This document shows positions 45,958 to 57,901 of a stretch of 64,000 bases of DNA, piece after piece. The notes under the pieces are model-generated. The model had not been told where the DNA came from and ran no database searches. It saw only the letters and a program-made list of their open reading frames with translations. The translations under genes and the position numbers were made by a program. The stretch is from Boletus sp. NGJ. Lineage: Eukaryota; Basidiomycota; Agaricomycetes; Boletales; Boletaceae. The stretch lies in NCBI GenBank assembly GCA_019096195.1, contig JAGTXK010000229.1, forward strand, positions 434,001-498,000, in the 5' to 3' direction. The first letter of the stretch is position 1. Every line of letters begins with the position of its first letter.

Positions 45958-48900
45958 AGTTCCAAAACTAGTACCTCGTCCCCGGGCTCTTCGCCTCTGG
46001 ACACTTCCTTCCCTCTTTCTTCACTGTTTTGCCTAGTTGGAGCAAATTTTTTGCCCACTAGTACCACTCCCACCTCTTCGATCCAACACTCCCCGCATCT
46101 GACCCTCAGAGGAATCGAGGGCTTCCGTTAGCGATAAGCGTAATACCAGACCTATACGGCGGTTGCTAGCACGGAACTCCCCTCAGCTGCAGGAAACGAA
46201 CAAGGAGTTAGGGTCTCATTTTCTACTCCCCCCATTCACTTCCGAACGTGTGGGCTCGTCACCGCTGTTCACCCCACACCAGACCTCAGGTCAGAGGAAC
46301 CCACTTGTACACGTGACGTACACGAGTAAAGCACTCGGCGAAACGCTTGCACATACGCTCGTCCGGCGTCTATAAATAAGGATAAAGTTGCTACTGGGCA
46401 TAGTGCACAAGCCCCACTTCTCTGGTGGTTGCCGACCAGAGCGTACGTTGATACTACGATAGTGTACCCAGGTTCGCGTGATCACCTGTGATGTCACGTA
46501 GGTGCGATAACCCCATTTATCTCAACTTTGGGGCGTGCACCACCTCTCTGTAGTAAGAGAGTCATCCTCCGGTTCCTACCTTTTCGACTCTCCCCCATCC
46601 TGATGGTGTGCGGTCTTTCCCGCCGTTATCTTTTACAGAACTGCCTTGAGACACCCCCCGCACGTACAACGTGTACAGACGCCGCTACGTCTGGGCACAC
46701 CCCGACTACTCACTCATAGTCCACACCATCCTGACGACCTACCCCTCACATACCCATCGCCTTCGCACCATAACCCGCCTCGCTCAACTCACAGGATTAA
46801 GAAGAGATGAGCCACGTACCCTCCCAACAGCCATACTCGCGCCCCATATCCGCCGCCCCTGCCCCGGGCAGCTTCAGGGACCTGGCGAACCAGGCGGCAG
46901 CTCAGGGGTTGCCTACCCTCCAGCTGGCCCAGCCTACCCCCCAAGCGCTCACCTCGCCACTCCCGCAGGCCCCTCTGTCCCCCACGCACCAGGAGGACAT
47001 CGTGCAGTACGCGCTCCACCAATCAGTCCTACGATACAACCTGTGGCGACAAGCCTTCGCAGCCGACCCCACAGCGGCTGGACCGCCGCCCCCAATCGAG
47101 GTACCTCGCGCAGACCCTCCCACAGCTGCAGTCCCCTCCCAGACCTACAGTATCCGAGTGAACATCCCCTCTCCAGGGAGAACTCCCCGGTTGTTCCCAC
47201 CGCAGGTCCCAGCACCCTCTCGCCCGCTCCCCACGCCGCCTCAACCCAGCTCCCCCTCGACTTCACCTGGGATCCCACGGCCCGCCGCATGTGGCTTTCC
47301 CCCTACCTCCCCGAAGATAGGGAAGAGTCTGGCGGCGAAACCCGAACATTACGACGGGAATAAAGAAAAGTTTGTTCAGTGGTGGAGGACCGTCACCCTC
47401 TACCTGAATGGCTTTGAAACCACGCCAACCGATCGGCAAAAAATTCTCATCACCCTGTCATACATGAGAGGTGACAATGCAGCCAGCAGGTTCTCAGATC
47501 TCCTGGCAGAAGGCAACGCGTACGACGCAATCAGTTTTGAGTTTTTTGTAGAAAAGCTCAGAAAGACGTTCCAACCCGCCGGTCTCGCCCGGCTAGCTGA
47601 GCAAAAGTTGTTCTCCCTCAGGCAGGGGAAGGACACAGTGGAAGACTATTTCACCCACCTATATCAGCTGGCCATAGAGGCCAAATTCGACGTGCGAATC
47701 AATGGGAGGACGATTGTAAACCAGATTCGACACCAAGCCTGGAACGAACTGGTCGAATACATCGAGAGGTATAAGCCTGATCTCATCGACAGCACCGATG
47801 TCCGTGAGTGGGAGACCACTCTGATACGGGCAGAGGAGGTACTCGGCGCCATCGCGGAGCGCAAGAAAACCTCCAACATCTACGCTACCAGTCCCACTTA
47901 CAACCCCCGTTTCATCCCACATCCCCGCACCTACACACTGCCCGCTGCTCCCCCTCCTTCACGCCTGCCCCCCTCGGTGCCCTGCTATCGCGCCTGCACC
48001 CTCAACAAACCGGGACCTTCCCCAGACAAGGCGCTCCTATGGAGCTAGACAAAGCACGCGCAGCTGGGCTGTGCAGAAAGTGCCGGAAACCCTGGCCATG
48101 CGCCGACCACCCGCCCCGCCCTCGCCCTCAGGCAAGGAGCATAACGGTGAACGGTCAGGAAGTCTCGCCCGAAATGTTTGCGACGATTAGAGCCATGATG
48201 GACTCTGCAGAAGCTCCCCCTACAGGAGCAAGTAGTTTACGCCCCCGACGTACAACAAGATTCGGGTTTTCAGTCTGTACAGTAGATACCAGTCGCTCTA
48301 TTGTACCACCACCTAAGTCATTGCAGAATAACAAGTTCTCTGTTTTAAGCATTGACGAGACTGAAAACGAAAGCGAAACATGCGTGAGCCTCCTGGGTAC
48401 CACACCTGTCGAACAGATAACCATCATGCCGTGAAAAGTAAAGTTTCGCGCTGTCCGTGAAATGAGACGACAGTCCGAACGATGTGGATACCATACCCCG
48501 CAAACATCCCAAAGAAGCACGAAAGGAAGAGGTGTCCTCTCGTTCCTGGCTGAATACGTTGGACCCCTGGTCCATACGTTGGATGAAGGCTCAAGTGGAA
48601 AACACAGACGTTGAACATAGTATCCACCACTTGAAGTCCTTCGTCCATGACAGCAGGACGATCGAAGTATCTCGAGACCTCGTGCAGGATCTCCGAACAC
48701 TCTCCGATGAAGGAGCGTACTGGGTCCTCCGAGACCTACAACACGCCCCGAAATTCTGGAAAGCGTCCCCCCGATCGACGAAGTGAAACTCGCTGGAAAT
48801 CCCCTGTCAAAGTAACCTTTGCAAACCGACAGACCGCCAACGTCAAGGCACTGATCGACTCAGGTTGTACCGGGTCATCCATCCATGAAGACTTCGTAGC

Positions 48901-51900
48901 CGAAAAGGGGCTAAAAACCCACTCTCTCCCCCGCCCCCTCACCGTTTACAATGCCGACGGCACGCCAAATGCCGGAGGCAAAGTAGAAAAATTCGTGATC
49001 CTAGAACTCCAAGTAAACGACCACAAGGAACAATTGGCCCTCGCAGTAACCAACCTCGGGCCCAACACCATATTCCTTGGACACGATTGGCTGAAATCAC
49101 ACAACCCAGCCATCAACTGGAAAACAGGGAGAATTTCCTTCCGATGTAAAGGGGATCATGTTACAAACAACGTAGACAAGGAGGAGGACGAAATGGACAT
49201 AGACTACCAGCCTTCGCAAGGCGATCGTTTGTTCAAACTAAATGTCGTAGAATACTTGAGCAATCGAAACGTCGCCACCGAAGTGGCCATCAAGGACTAC
49301 GTCAAAAAAGAGAAAAAGACCTTCGAGGAAGCCGCCCTGAAATACGTCCATGAGTTCAAGGACGTCTTCAACAAGGAAAGTTTCGATGCGCTGCCCCCAA
49401 GATGCCCTTGGGATCACGCCATCGAACTCCTCCCCGGGAATCACGAGGTGGATTGCAAAGTCTACCCCCTCAACCCCGGTGAACAAAAAGAACTCGACTC
49501 CTTCCTCGAGGAAAACCTTAAATCCGGGAGAATACGACCCTCCAAATCACCCTTCGCATCAGCCTTCTTCTTCATCAAGAAGAAAGATGGACGCCTCCGC
49601 CCCGTACAAGACTACCACAAGCTAAACGCGGTAACAAGACGAAACCGATACCCACTCCCACTCATAAGCGAACTGGTCGACAAACTCAAGTCGGCCAAAT
49701 ACTACACAAAGTTCGACGTGAGATGGGGTTACAACAATGTGCGGATGGCAGAAGGAGACGAATGGAAGGCCGCCTTCCGAACGAATCGCGGGCTATTCGA
49801 ACCCCTCGTGATGTTCTTCGGACTCACCAATTCTCCAGCGATGTTTCAAACAATGATGAACACGCTGTTTAGACACCTGGTGGATCAAGGCGTAGTGGTC
49901 GTCTACATAGACGACATCATGATATTCACGAGAACGCTCGAAGAACACCGCAAGGTAGTACGCGAAGTGCTGCAAATCCTGAGGGATGCCCACCTCTACC
50001 TACGTCACGATAAATGCGACTTCGAAGTCCAAGAGACCGAGTTCCTCGGGCTCATCGTCGCACAAGACAAGGTGAAGATGGACGATAAAAAGGTGGAAGC
50101 CATTAAAAGCTGGCCAACCCCCACCTCGAAGAAAACGCTCAGAGGCTTCCTCGGATTCCTCAACTTCTACCGACGATTCGTTAAGAATTTCGCAATGATA
50201 GTGCGCCCCTCTCAACGCGCTCACGTCAGTGAAGAAAGACTTCGAGTGGACGACGGCCTGCCAAGAGGCCTTCCAAACTCTCAAGGACACCATCTCCTCC
50301 GCCCCGGCGCTCGCCATGCCCACCGACACCGACCCCTACCGCATCGAAACCGACGGCTCGGGCATTGGCATCGGCGCCATCCTCTCCCAAAAGCACGACG
50401 GCATATGGCACCCCGTCGCCTTTCATCTCCCGTTCCCTCAACGACGCCGAGAGGAACTACCACGCCGCTGACCTCGAGATGTTAGCCATCATGTTCGCCC
50501 TCAACGAATGGCGACAATATCTCCTCGAGGCAGCCCACCCAATCGAGATCTGGACGGATCACAAGAACCTCGAGTTCTTCCGGAAACCCCAAGATCTCAC
50601 CCGTCGTCAGGCCCGCTGGCAACAGGTCCTACAGGAATACCATGTAGTGATCAGCCACCGCCCTGGCAAAACCAACCCCGCGGATCCTCTGTCCAGGAGG
50701 CCAGACTTTGAAAAGGGGGTGACATCCGATAACACCGCGCAGACACTACTCCTGACGCCCTTTTTTCGCCCCCACCATCGCCTACCTCCACGACAGTCTC
50801 CCTCAAAGCCGTCGCACCGGCGAGCACGCTCTCGAGAATCACCAAAACTACAATACAAACTTGAGCAGTTCGCTAAAGAAGGCTTAGAAAAGAGGACTCC
50901 CCCTGGTCCCGCAAAGACGGACTCGTCCACTGGAAGTCGCTCGTTTACGTGCCAAACGATGCGAAACTCAGAGAGGACATCCTCATCGCGAACCATGATC
51001 ATCCGATCGCTGGCCATCCCCGGTATCCGGCGCACTCGTGATTTGATCATGAGCGAATACTACTGGCCCTCACTTCGACGCGACGTGGAGTCTTACGTCA
51101 AAGGGTGTGACACGTGCCAAAAGGTTAAAGCCAAAACCTCGGCCATCAACACACCGCTCCACCCGAATGAGATCCCATCTCCCCCTGGGAAATCATCTCC
51201 GTCGACCTGATCGGCCCCCTCCCCCAATCAGATGGCAAGAACGCCATTCTGGTTGTCGTCGATCGTTTCTCTAAGATGATCCACCTAGCCCCGGTCATGG
51301 ACACCATAACGTCACAAGGGGTCGCAACAATCTTCCGCGACCAGATCTTCAAGCTCCACGGTGTCCCACGCAAGGTGATCTCCGACAGAGGAACGCAATT
51401 CGTGTCGTCGTTCATGCGCGACCTTTACTCCCTCCTCGGCATCCAAGCCAACCCGTCTACCGCTTATCACCCCCAGACCGACGGGACAGACGGAGCGCAT
51501 TAACCGAGAAGTGGAGAAATACCTCCGCATCTACGTCAACCATCGCCAGACCGACTGGGCCGAATGGCTACCCCTAGCCGAGTTCGCCCATAACTCACAA
51601 ACCACCAGCGCAACCGGTGTCTCCCCCTTCCTGCTCAATTACGGGCAACAACCCCTCATACCGAACAAACGCGTGGAAGTGAGAAACGAATCCGCCGCCT
51701 CCTTCGCCGAAACCATGAAAACCCACCACAATACGGCCAAGGACGCGCTGGAAAAAGCGGCAGCAAGCGATGAAAAAGGCGCACGACAAACGTGCATCCC
51801 CCGCCGTCGAATACGAGGTCGGTCAACAGGTCCTACTCGAAGGAACCCACATCCGAACCGATCGCCCGACCAAAAAGTTCGACGACAAACGACACGGCCC

Positions 51901-52448
51901 GTTCAGGTAAAGCGCAAGATCGGCGAGGCCTCCTACGAGTTAGACCTCCCGCGCACGTGGAAAGGGATTCACCCCGTATTCCACGAGTCGCTTCTTACGC
52001 CCTACCACCCGGGCACATCCCCATCCCAGACGAAACCGAAACCGCCACCCCCGGTTATCGTCCAGCAACAAGAAGAGTACGAAGTGGAACATGTCGCCGA
52101 CTCGTGTAAGCGACGTGGTAAAACCGAGTACCTCATACAATGGAAAGGGTACCCCCACGAAGAACGCACATGGGAACCCAAGCAGAACGTCGCAAATGCC
52201 CCACAGGCAATCGAGAAGTTCCACCATGACAACCCCACAGCCATCCGCACACTCGCAGACAACGAGTGCGATTGCCCAATGTGCGCCTTCCCCGGGACCC
52301 CCTTATTCGACGACCCATCCTTCCGCTCGTATGCGGCCTCACTCAACCGCCTCCCCAACAACCTCTTCAAGATCCCCACGCCCCATAGTGACGTCCAGCT
52401 CACCGGTATCATCGTCGACCAGGAGTTCGACGGCTAAAAAGGGGGTAA

Positions 52449-52811
52449 TGAAACGAACTCGGACATTTTCTCATTATTTAACATAGTTAGCTAACACTTA
52501 GACGATCCCACGAACGCCTTATGTAGTCACCATTATACCTAGACCTTATGTCTAGACCACACGTCATACATTAGTCAGCCTACGTCATAACCCCATACCC
52601 ATAGAACAGGCTAGACCCCACTACGTCACTCTACGTCATAGAGAACATTCTAGTAGGTTCCATGACTGGCCCTAAGCTGGTCCGTGCGCGATAGCCACAG
52701 GTATATAAGGTAGCGTACGAATACCTGTATCCTCTAGTTTTGGAATTCCTCTTTTCTCATTCGGATTACGCTCTTCGCGTCCCGTGTGATATCGAGGCCT
52801 TTTTCCTTTCA
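52449..52811 (+). repeat. Gypsy-1 3' LTR
   Basis: 363 bp, TGAAACGAACTCGG to CTTTTTCCTTTCA, directly after a purine tract ending GGGGGTAA. The duplication CAAAG follows at 52812-52816. Confidence 0.95.
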
Positions 52812-53567
52812 CAAAGTGCACACCAAAGTGTAGTAAAAGTGTAGTCACAAAGTGTACCAGAAGTGTAGACCTACATTCAAAAAATATACAAGTCCATTTT
52901 CCCACACTCAGTGTTAAAAAAGCGGACATTGTTTGTGCCACCATTCTTATATAAACAAGCCAGACTTCAAAAACTTTCCCACATTCTCTTGTTTCTTAAT
53001 TTTATCCTTCTCTACTCATTACATGAAGTCAACACTTTACTTTGTAAATCATTAGGATTGGGATTAGGATTGGGATTGGAACTGGGACTGGGATTAGGAT
53101 TAGGATTAGGATTAGGATTAGGATTATGATTAGGATTAGGATTAGGATTAGGACTAGGATTAGGATTAAAATTAGAATTAGAATTAGAATTAGAATTAGT
53201 AGAATTAATATTTGATTGAATTTGAAATTAGAATTGGCTTGAAATTGGATTAGAATTAGAATGAGAATTAGAATTGCTAAGCCACTATGGAAGCACTATG
53301 TATACTATGGCATCACTATGACCACACTATGAGACACTATGAGAATACTATGAGATACTATGGGAATACTATGACCACTATGAAAGTACTATGAGAATAC
53401 TATGAGACACTGAGAATACTATGACAGACTATGGCCACACTATGAGCAGATTATGAGACACTGTTATAGTACTATCAAACTGCTATCCAGTTGGACCCTC
53501 ACTATGAGCACTATGTTACTGTTCAGTACTGTCCAGCACTGGACAGTTAGTCCTGTTTTTACTGATG
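52812..53567. mobile_element. mirrored-array element, copy 2, left arm missing
   Basis: It matches 23590-24246: GTGTAG repeats, the AT-rich core (AAGTCCATTTTCCCA, ATATAAACAAGCCAGACTT), a longer TTAGGA array (53050-53170), TTAGAA units, the ACTATG array (53283-53450) and the end TTTTTACTGATGA at 53567. The CATAGT/CCTAAT left arm is absent; Gypsy-1 borders it there. Frames such as a long (GL)n run across the TTAGGA array are artefacts. The end abuts the KDZ relic. Confidence 0.75.
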
Positions 53568-56500
53568 AATGTGTCATCCAAATCTCTGGCCAAGCTGCTC
53601 TGCATCAAGTGTATATTGAATGGTTGGCTCAGCTCTGGAGCCAGCAATGTCAGCCCACTCCTCCTCCATTGGTGATTCCACTGAATGGCATTTTCAAAGC
53701 TCATACATCCAATCCTGTCAACCCAGTCACCTATTCCTTTCCTACCAACAACGACAGCAACAGTTATGAAATGGCTATCAAGTCAAAGGACCATTCAACA
53801 CCACCATTCAAGCCTGCAAGTTCAATTGCCAATCCTCAGATATGATGTATGCTCCCTGATGCCACTATGCAGTGTCTTTATCACAGCTGGAAAATGGTTC
53901 TACCTAAGTTGGTTCAGCCTTATTTACAGTATGTTTTCATGTAAACTTGGGAAGCCCCTTGATGTCCTACCTGGCATCATGTCTCACTGTAACCAACCCA
54001 TCTGTGAGCAGAAGTTGACACAAATTACCTATCTACTATTTGACCATGAGTGGTCCTCCTCTCATGATGTCGCAATCCCTTATTTTACATAGATTTTGTC
54101 TTGCTCAATGTCATTAGTTGCAAGTGTGTCTCTCTTTCTTAAGTTCTACTTTCTTTTGGCCTTTTCCCAATGTCACTGAGCCAACCTTATATGGTAGTCT
54201 CTGTTGAACTTCTCACATTTTATCATATACTATTCCAGTGCTTATGTGATGCCATTTATGCTCTTGCTTCAGTGCTACATTTGCATTATGCTCACTGTGG
54301 ATTCCAGGTGGTAAACAAAGTAGTATGTAATCTTTGATGGTGTAACACCTCACCCACATCTCTTGACCCAGAGTCAGCTCATTCTTGATCCATTTCGGCA
54401 TAGCTTGGGAAGTGCTGTCCAATGGTACAACATATTTCTTATAAAGGTTGAGCAACAAATGGAAAATGTGGTTCAACATTGTTATGACCATGTGAGAGCA
54501 TCCCTGCACACATTGCTGCTGAATCCCAGACCTGATCCTTCTAAGCTCTTCTCAGAGCTGCCTCAAACTGATGCACTTTCTGTTATGATTATGGAAGGGG
54601 GTATACCTTTTTCCCTACCATCACCTCCTCCTGGACTCTGGGATGACTTTCTCTTCAACTCCTCTAACACAGGATTCCCCTCAAACACTGACACAAGTAT
54701 CGCCTCACCCCTTCTAGGCAATGCAGCACCCCCCCCTATGGCTGTGACACAGCCCTCTATTTCACCTTCTCTATTTCACCTCCTGATCTGATCATAGACA
54801 TTGCCTCCATGACTGTGTTCTCTTATACACAGCCCAGTATTTCCAAACCTCCATTTGTCTGATGTTCCAAGTCCTTCTTATAATAATACTAGATCTTCAA
54901 TTCCATATTATCTTATACAATAGAAAGCCTGCTCTTGATAGGGAAGGTCTATTTATATGGGTGTTTGCCCTTCATGTATTTCTCTAACCTTGATCTACAC
55001 TAATCAATCTGGTGTACATTATCTCTGCTTCTCCATCAACTTCTATTTCTAGAAGTTAATACTGGAAGCATTGCTTCTTATCACACTAGTGATTGCTGTA
55101 ATCACTAGCTTCTTTGTTTGCTTTGCTACCCATTGAGGTTGAAGGCAAAGCCGTCCTCCCTGTTATTGGACCAGGGTTATAAGAGGCATCTGTTCTACAA
55201 GGGTAGAACAGATAGTAGAAACCTCACAGAGCATACATCATAGACAGTTGCTGCTCTGAGATACGTTGGGAGCTGGACATCTTTGTTGCTTGCATATCTG
55301 TATTAGGTGGTCATCCTAACACATATAAAGCCTTGCTACAGTACTTGCCGGCCAACCAAACCCTTGCCTATCCAAAGGAAGGGAGAGTAGCAGGTTCTAG
55401 TAAAACCCAGATTGCCTCCAGTTTACTCAGGTCATGTATCTCATTGTTACAAGGTAGTAGCACTTCCTGGCTCCATCCTTGCATAGCATTGTCCAGCATG
55501 CTTTGGAGAAACCAAATTTGGAACCCTTCTAGATGATGGTGGTGATATCCATGTTGCCACTAATAGTAATTTCCACCATTGACATCGCTGCACTGCAGGT
55601 GATAGCTCTGCCTTTTATGAACCATCATATTTCCTTTCCAAGCAATAGGTTGATGCCATGGGAGAACCACATTGCAAAGGCACAGAAGAAGCCTGTCAAA
55701 TCTTATTGGCAGATTGTTTTAGATAAGGCAATAGATTAGTGTGGATTCTCCTATGAAGCAGCTGATGGACACAAGGAGAAGGCTGCCACTGAAGCTTTTG
55801 ACAACATAGGACTCATGGCTCTCATCTGTCATCATGACATCCCTCTGTTTTTTGCAAATATCAACATGGCTGGCAAACAACAGAAATCTCCCCTGGCTCT
55901 TATACATCACCTCTTCACCCTCCTTCCTCCACAAGCCAGTGTCATCACTCTCTGTGATATTGGGTGTGTTTTGGCATGCACTTTGTCCAAGGTAAACATT
56001 AGCAACCATTAATTATCTATGGACACTAATGAGATGGGGTTAGTATGACATTCTTCCCCCAGACACCATTCGGAGGCTTCACTTCACTACCACAGCAATG
56101 CATGCTTATGGACACAAATGGGCTTGTCAGCTCATATTCAACCCCTGCCTTACGGTAGGTCTAGGCCTCTCTGATGGAGAAGGCACTGAATGCCTGTGGT
56201 CTTGCATGATCAAGTTGATTGGCATTGAACATTCATTGTCTGTCAGGCAGTAATACTCCCTTTGTCATGTTTTACTGATAATCAGTCATGTATAGTGCCA
56301 CTGCTGCATTTGGATGATCGACTGTCAGATAGCTGCAGTTGGTCATGAGATGAGAGTGGATCTTGGTGATTGGATCAAGTGCTGCCTTCAGTATGGGGTC
56401 CAGAAACAAGGTGAAGCTACTCACCAACAAGTCAATGAAAGTGGCTGTGATATCCAAGAGCTCCAAGTATAATGGACATCACAAAGAGCTTCTCAGTTGT

Positions 56501-57034
56501 CCGTTAGAGCATATGTGTATGTACAACCTTTTTCCCCCCAACTTTTTTGACTATTCCATCTACAGATGCCCCCAAGTGCCTCAAGAAACAGCTCGATATG
56601 GTCCTCTCACTTCAGTCTGACCTTGATGCCACTGACAAGGCACTGCAGGCTGCAAGAAGTGTAATTGAGAAGGACGAAATATCACATGAAGCTCTTGATG
56701 TGCTTTCTGGCTTGGAACGTACACATGATCACTTAATGTTGAAAGTGGACAGTCTCTATATGTCACTCAACATCCAGGATCAGTTTCTGGAGCTCGATCA
56801 AGTTAGTTTTGACTTCATCAAACTCCTCCTTCTCGCTTATGACCTGAAGATTAATATTCACAAGCATGCAATAGGTTCCTTCTTTGAATGGGATAGACTT
56901 CATTAGGCCATTGGAGGCAGACAGAAGCCTCTTGGTATATAATTAAACCATGTATCTGTCACTGAACTAATTTTACCTTTCTAGGCATGAAGCTTCATCA
57001 ACAAACTCAGAGAGCAATTTTGAAACATTAACCT
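53568..57034 (+). pseudogene. KDZ-family transposase relic, first part
   Basis: KDZ (Kyakuja-Dileera-Zisupton) transposases are common in mushroom genomes. Blocks: SWKMVLPKLVQPYLQY (53887), DPFRHSLGSAVQWYNIF (54382), [20 protein letters not shown] (55490), EAADGHKEKAATEAFDNIGL (55757), MALICHHDIPLFFANI (55813), TLCDIGCVLACTLSK (55938), TTAMHAYGHKWACQLIFNP (56092), LGLSDGEGTECLW (56165), LKKQLDMVLSLQSDLDATDK (56578), YMSLNIQDQFLELDQVSFDF (56758), LKINIHKHAIGSFFEWDRLH (56848) and GMKLHQQTQRAILK (56983). Several stops and intron-like gaps occur, one TGA sitting where Arg is expected (after SSIANPQI, 53846). It is split by LTRs at 54581-55321 and 57035-63381, and resumes at 63387. Confidence 0.85.
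54581..55321 (+). mobile_element. LTR of the solo-LTR family, second subfamily, inside KDZ
   Basis: It starts TGTTATGATTATGGAAGGGG at 54581 and ends at GGTCATCCTAACA (55321). The first 580 bp match 1-541 in reverse. The 3' part differs from the 24410-25377 type and contains a small inverted pair, TGTTCTACA/TGTAGAACA-like, near 55190-55212. The KDZ reading is interrupted by it. No matching 5-bp duplication was seen, so an end may be off or a flank deleted. Confidence 0.7.
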
Positions 57035-57383
57035 TGTCATATCCCATATAGTCTGACAAGTCCAACTCTGGACCTCTGTCCACAACTCCAGCACATTCTC
57101 CCTTGGAGTACACTCTCATACTCTTGGACTTGTGACTCCCTCTGTGTAGTATTTATACTTCTTCATTCATACATAAACCTATGTTTCCTCATCTATCCTA
57201 GTCCCACTTCATAGCTGTCTTCAAACCAGTGTCTGTCTCGCTTAGGAGCACCGCTCCAGCCAGGTCCCATCTCTGTTCTCTTTACTCAGCTACTTACTCA
57301 TTATACCTTACAAACTCCATTAGTAATCTCAATTCCGATCATATATAAACCCTCGGTACTACTCCTGTAGAATCGGTTCAAAT

Positions 57384-57901
57384 TGTTACATTTCTTACTA
57401 CCTTTATCCTTTTCCCTTTTCCCTCGCTCGCTATCCCTCTTGCTCAAACTACCCCGATGCCGCTATGCAGTTGGACTCCGCACCGGCACTCCACCATTCC
57501 CGTTACCTCGTATCACTTACCTAACACGGAACCCCTTCCATTCCGCCTTCCTTTCCATAGGGTTCCACCGTGTTCCATTGCTGACTAACCATTGTTCCAT
57601 GACGTTCCATGGTGTTCTTTCTACCATCGTATATAAACCGTAGAACTACTTGTAACTCCGCAAGTAGTTCCTTCTGAATCTACTCTCATCTTCCCTGCGG
57701 ATCTCTGCGAGTCCTCGTCCCACTCTTGAACGGATGCTCTGCTCACCTTCGTCCCCAAGGCTTAACGTGTCCTTGGTCATACAGGAAGACCCTGTGCCTG
57801 TGTCTCCGGTAGCTCCCCGCTACTCGTCCCTCGTCGACGTCGACTAGTTGTCTTCGTCACCTTTCAGATTACGCCTACCTCTACCCGAGGCAGTCGTAAC
57901 A
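57384..57901 (+). repeat. Gypsy-2 5' LTR
   Basis: 518 bp, TGTTACATTTCTTACTACC to GAGGCAGTCGTAACA. A TATA-like CGTATATAAACCG lies at about 57629. It pairs with 62630-63144. Confidence 0.93.

Larger units (their letters stand above)
45593..52811 (+). mobile_element. Ty3/Gypsy chromovirus (Gypsy-1), complete in structure, broken
   Basis: It is bounded by LTRs 45593-45957 and 52449-52811 and flanked by the 5-bp duplication CAAAG (45588-45592 and 52812-52816). Parts in order: gag (about 46800-48050), zinc-knuckle-like CRKCRKPWPCADH (48070), aspartic protease DSGCTGSSIH (48857), reverse transcriptase with VVVYIDDIMIF (49897), RNase H (50230-50700), integrase (50950-51800) and chromodomain (52080-52240). 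A purine tract AAAAAGGGGG precedes the 3' LTR. It looks whole in layout but has roughly five breaks. LTRs differ by about 2 percent, so it is fairly young. CpG content is high. Confidence 0.95.

Noticed and set aside
46789-47290. Long minus-strand frames over the Gypsy-1 gag
   Set aside because: They are shadows of the high-GC, Pro-rich plus-strand gag. They carry no motif.
52911-53129. Open frame encoding a long Gly-Leu run
   Set aside because: It is translation of the TTAGGA array and carries no independent coding evidence.
53050-53170. TTAGGA-rich array resembling telomeric repeats
   Set aside because: The unit is TTAGGA with TTGGGA and TTAGAA variants, not TTAGGG. It is internal to a repeated element, mirrored as CCTAAT in copy 1, and flanked by ordinary transposon sequence.
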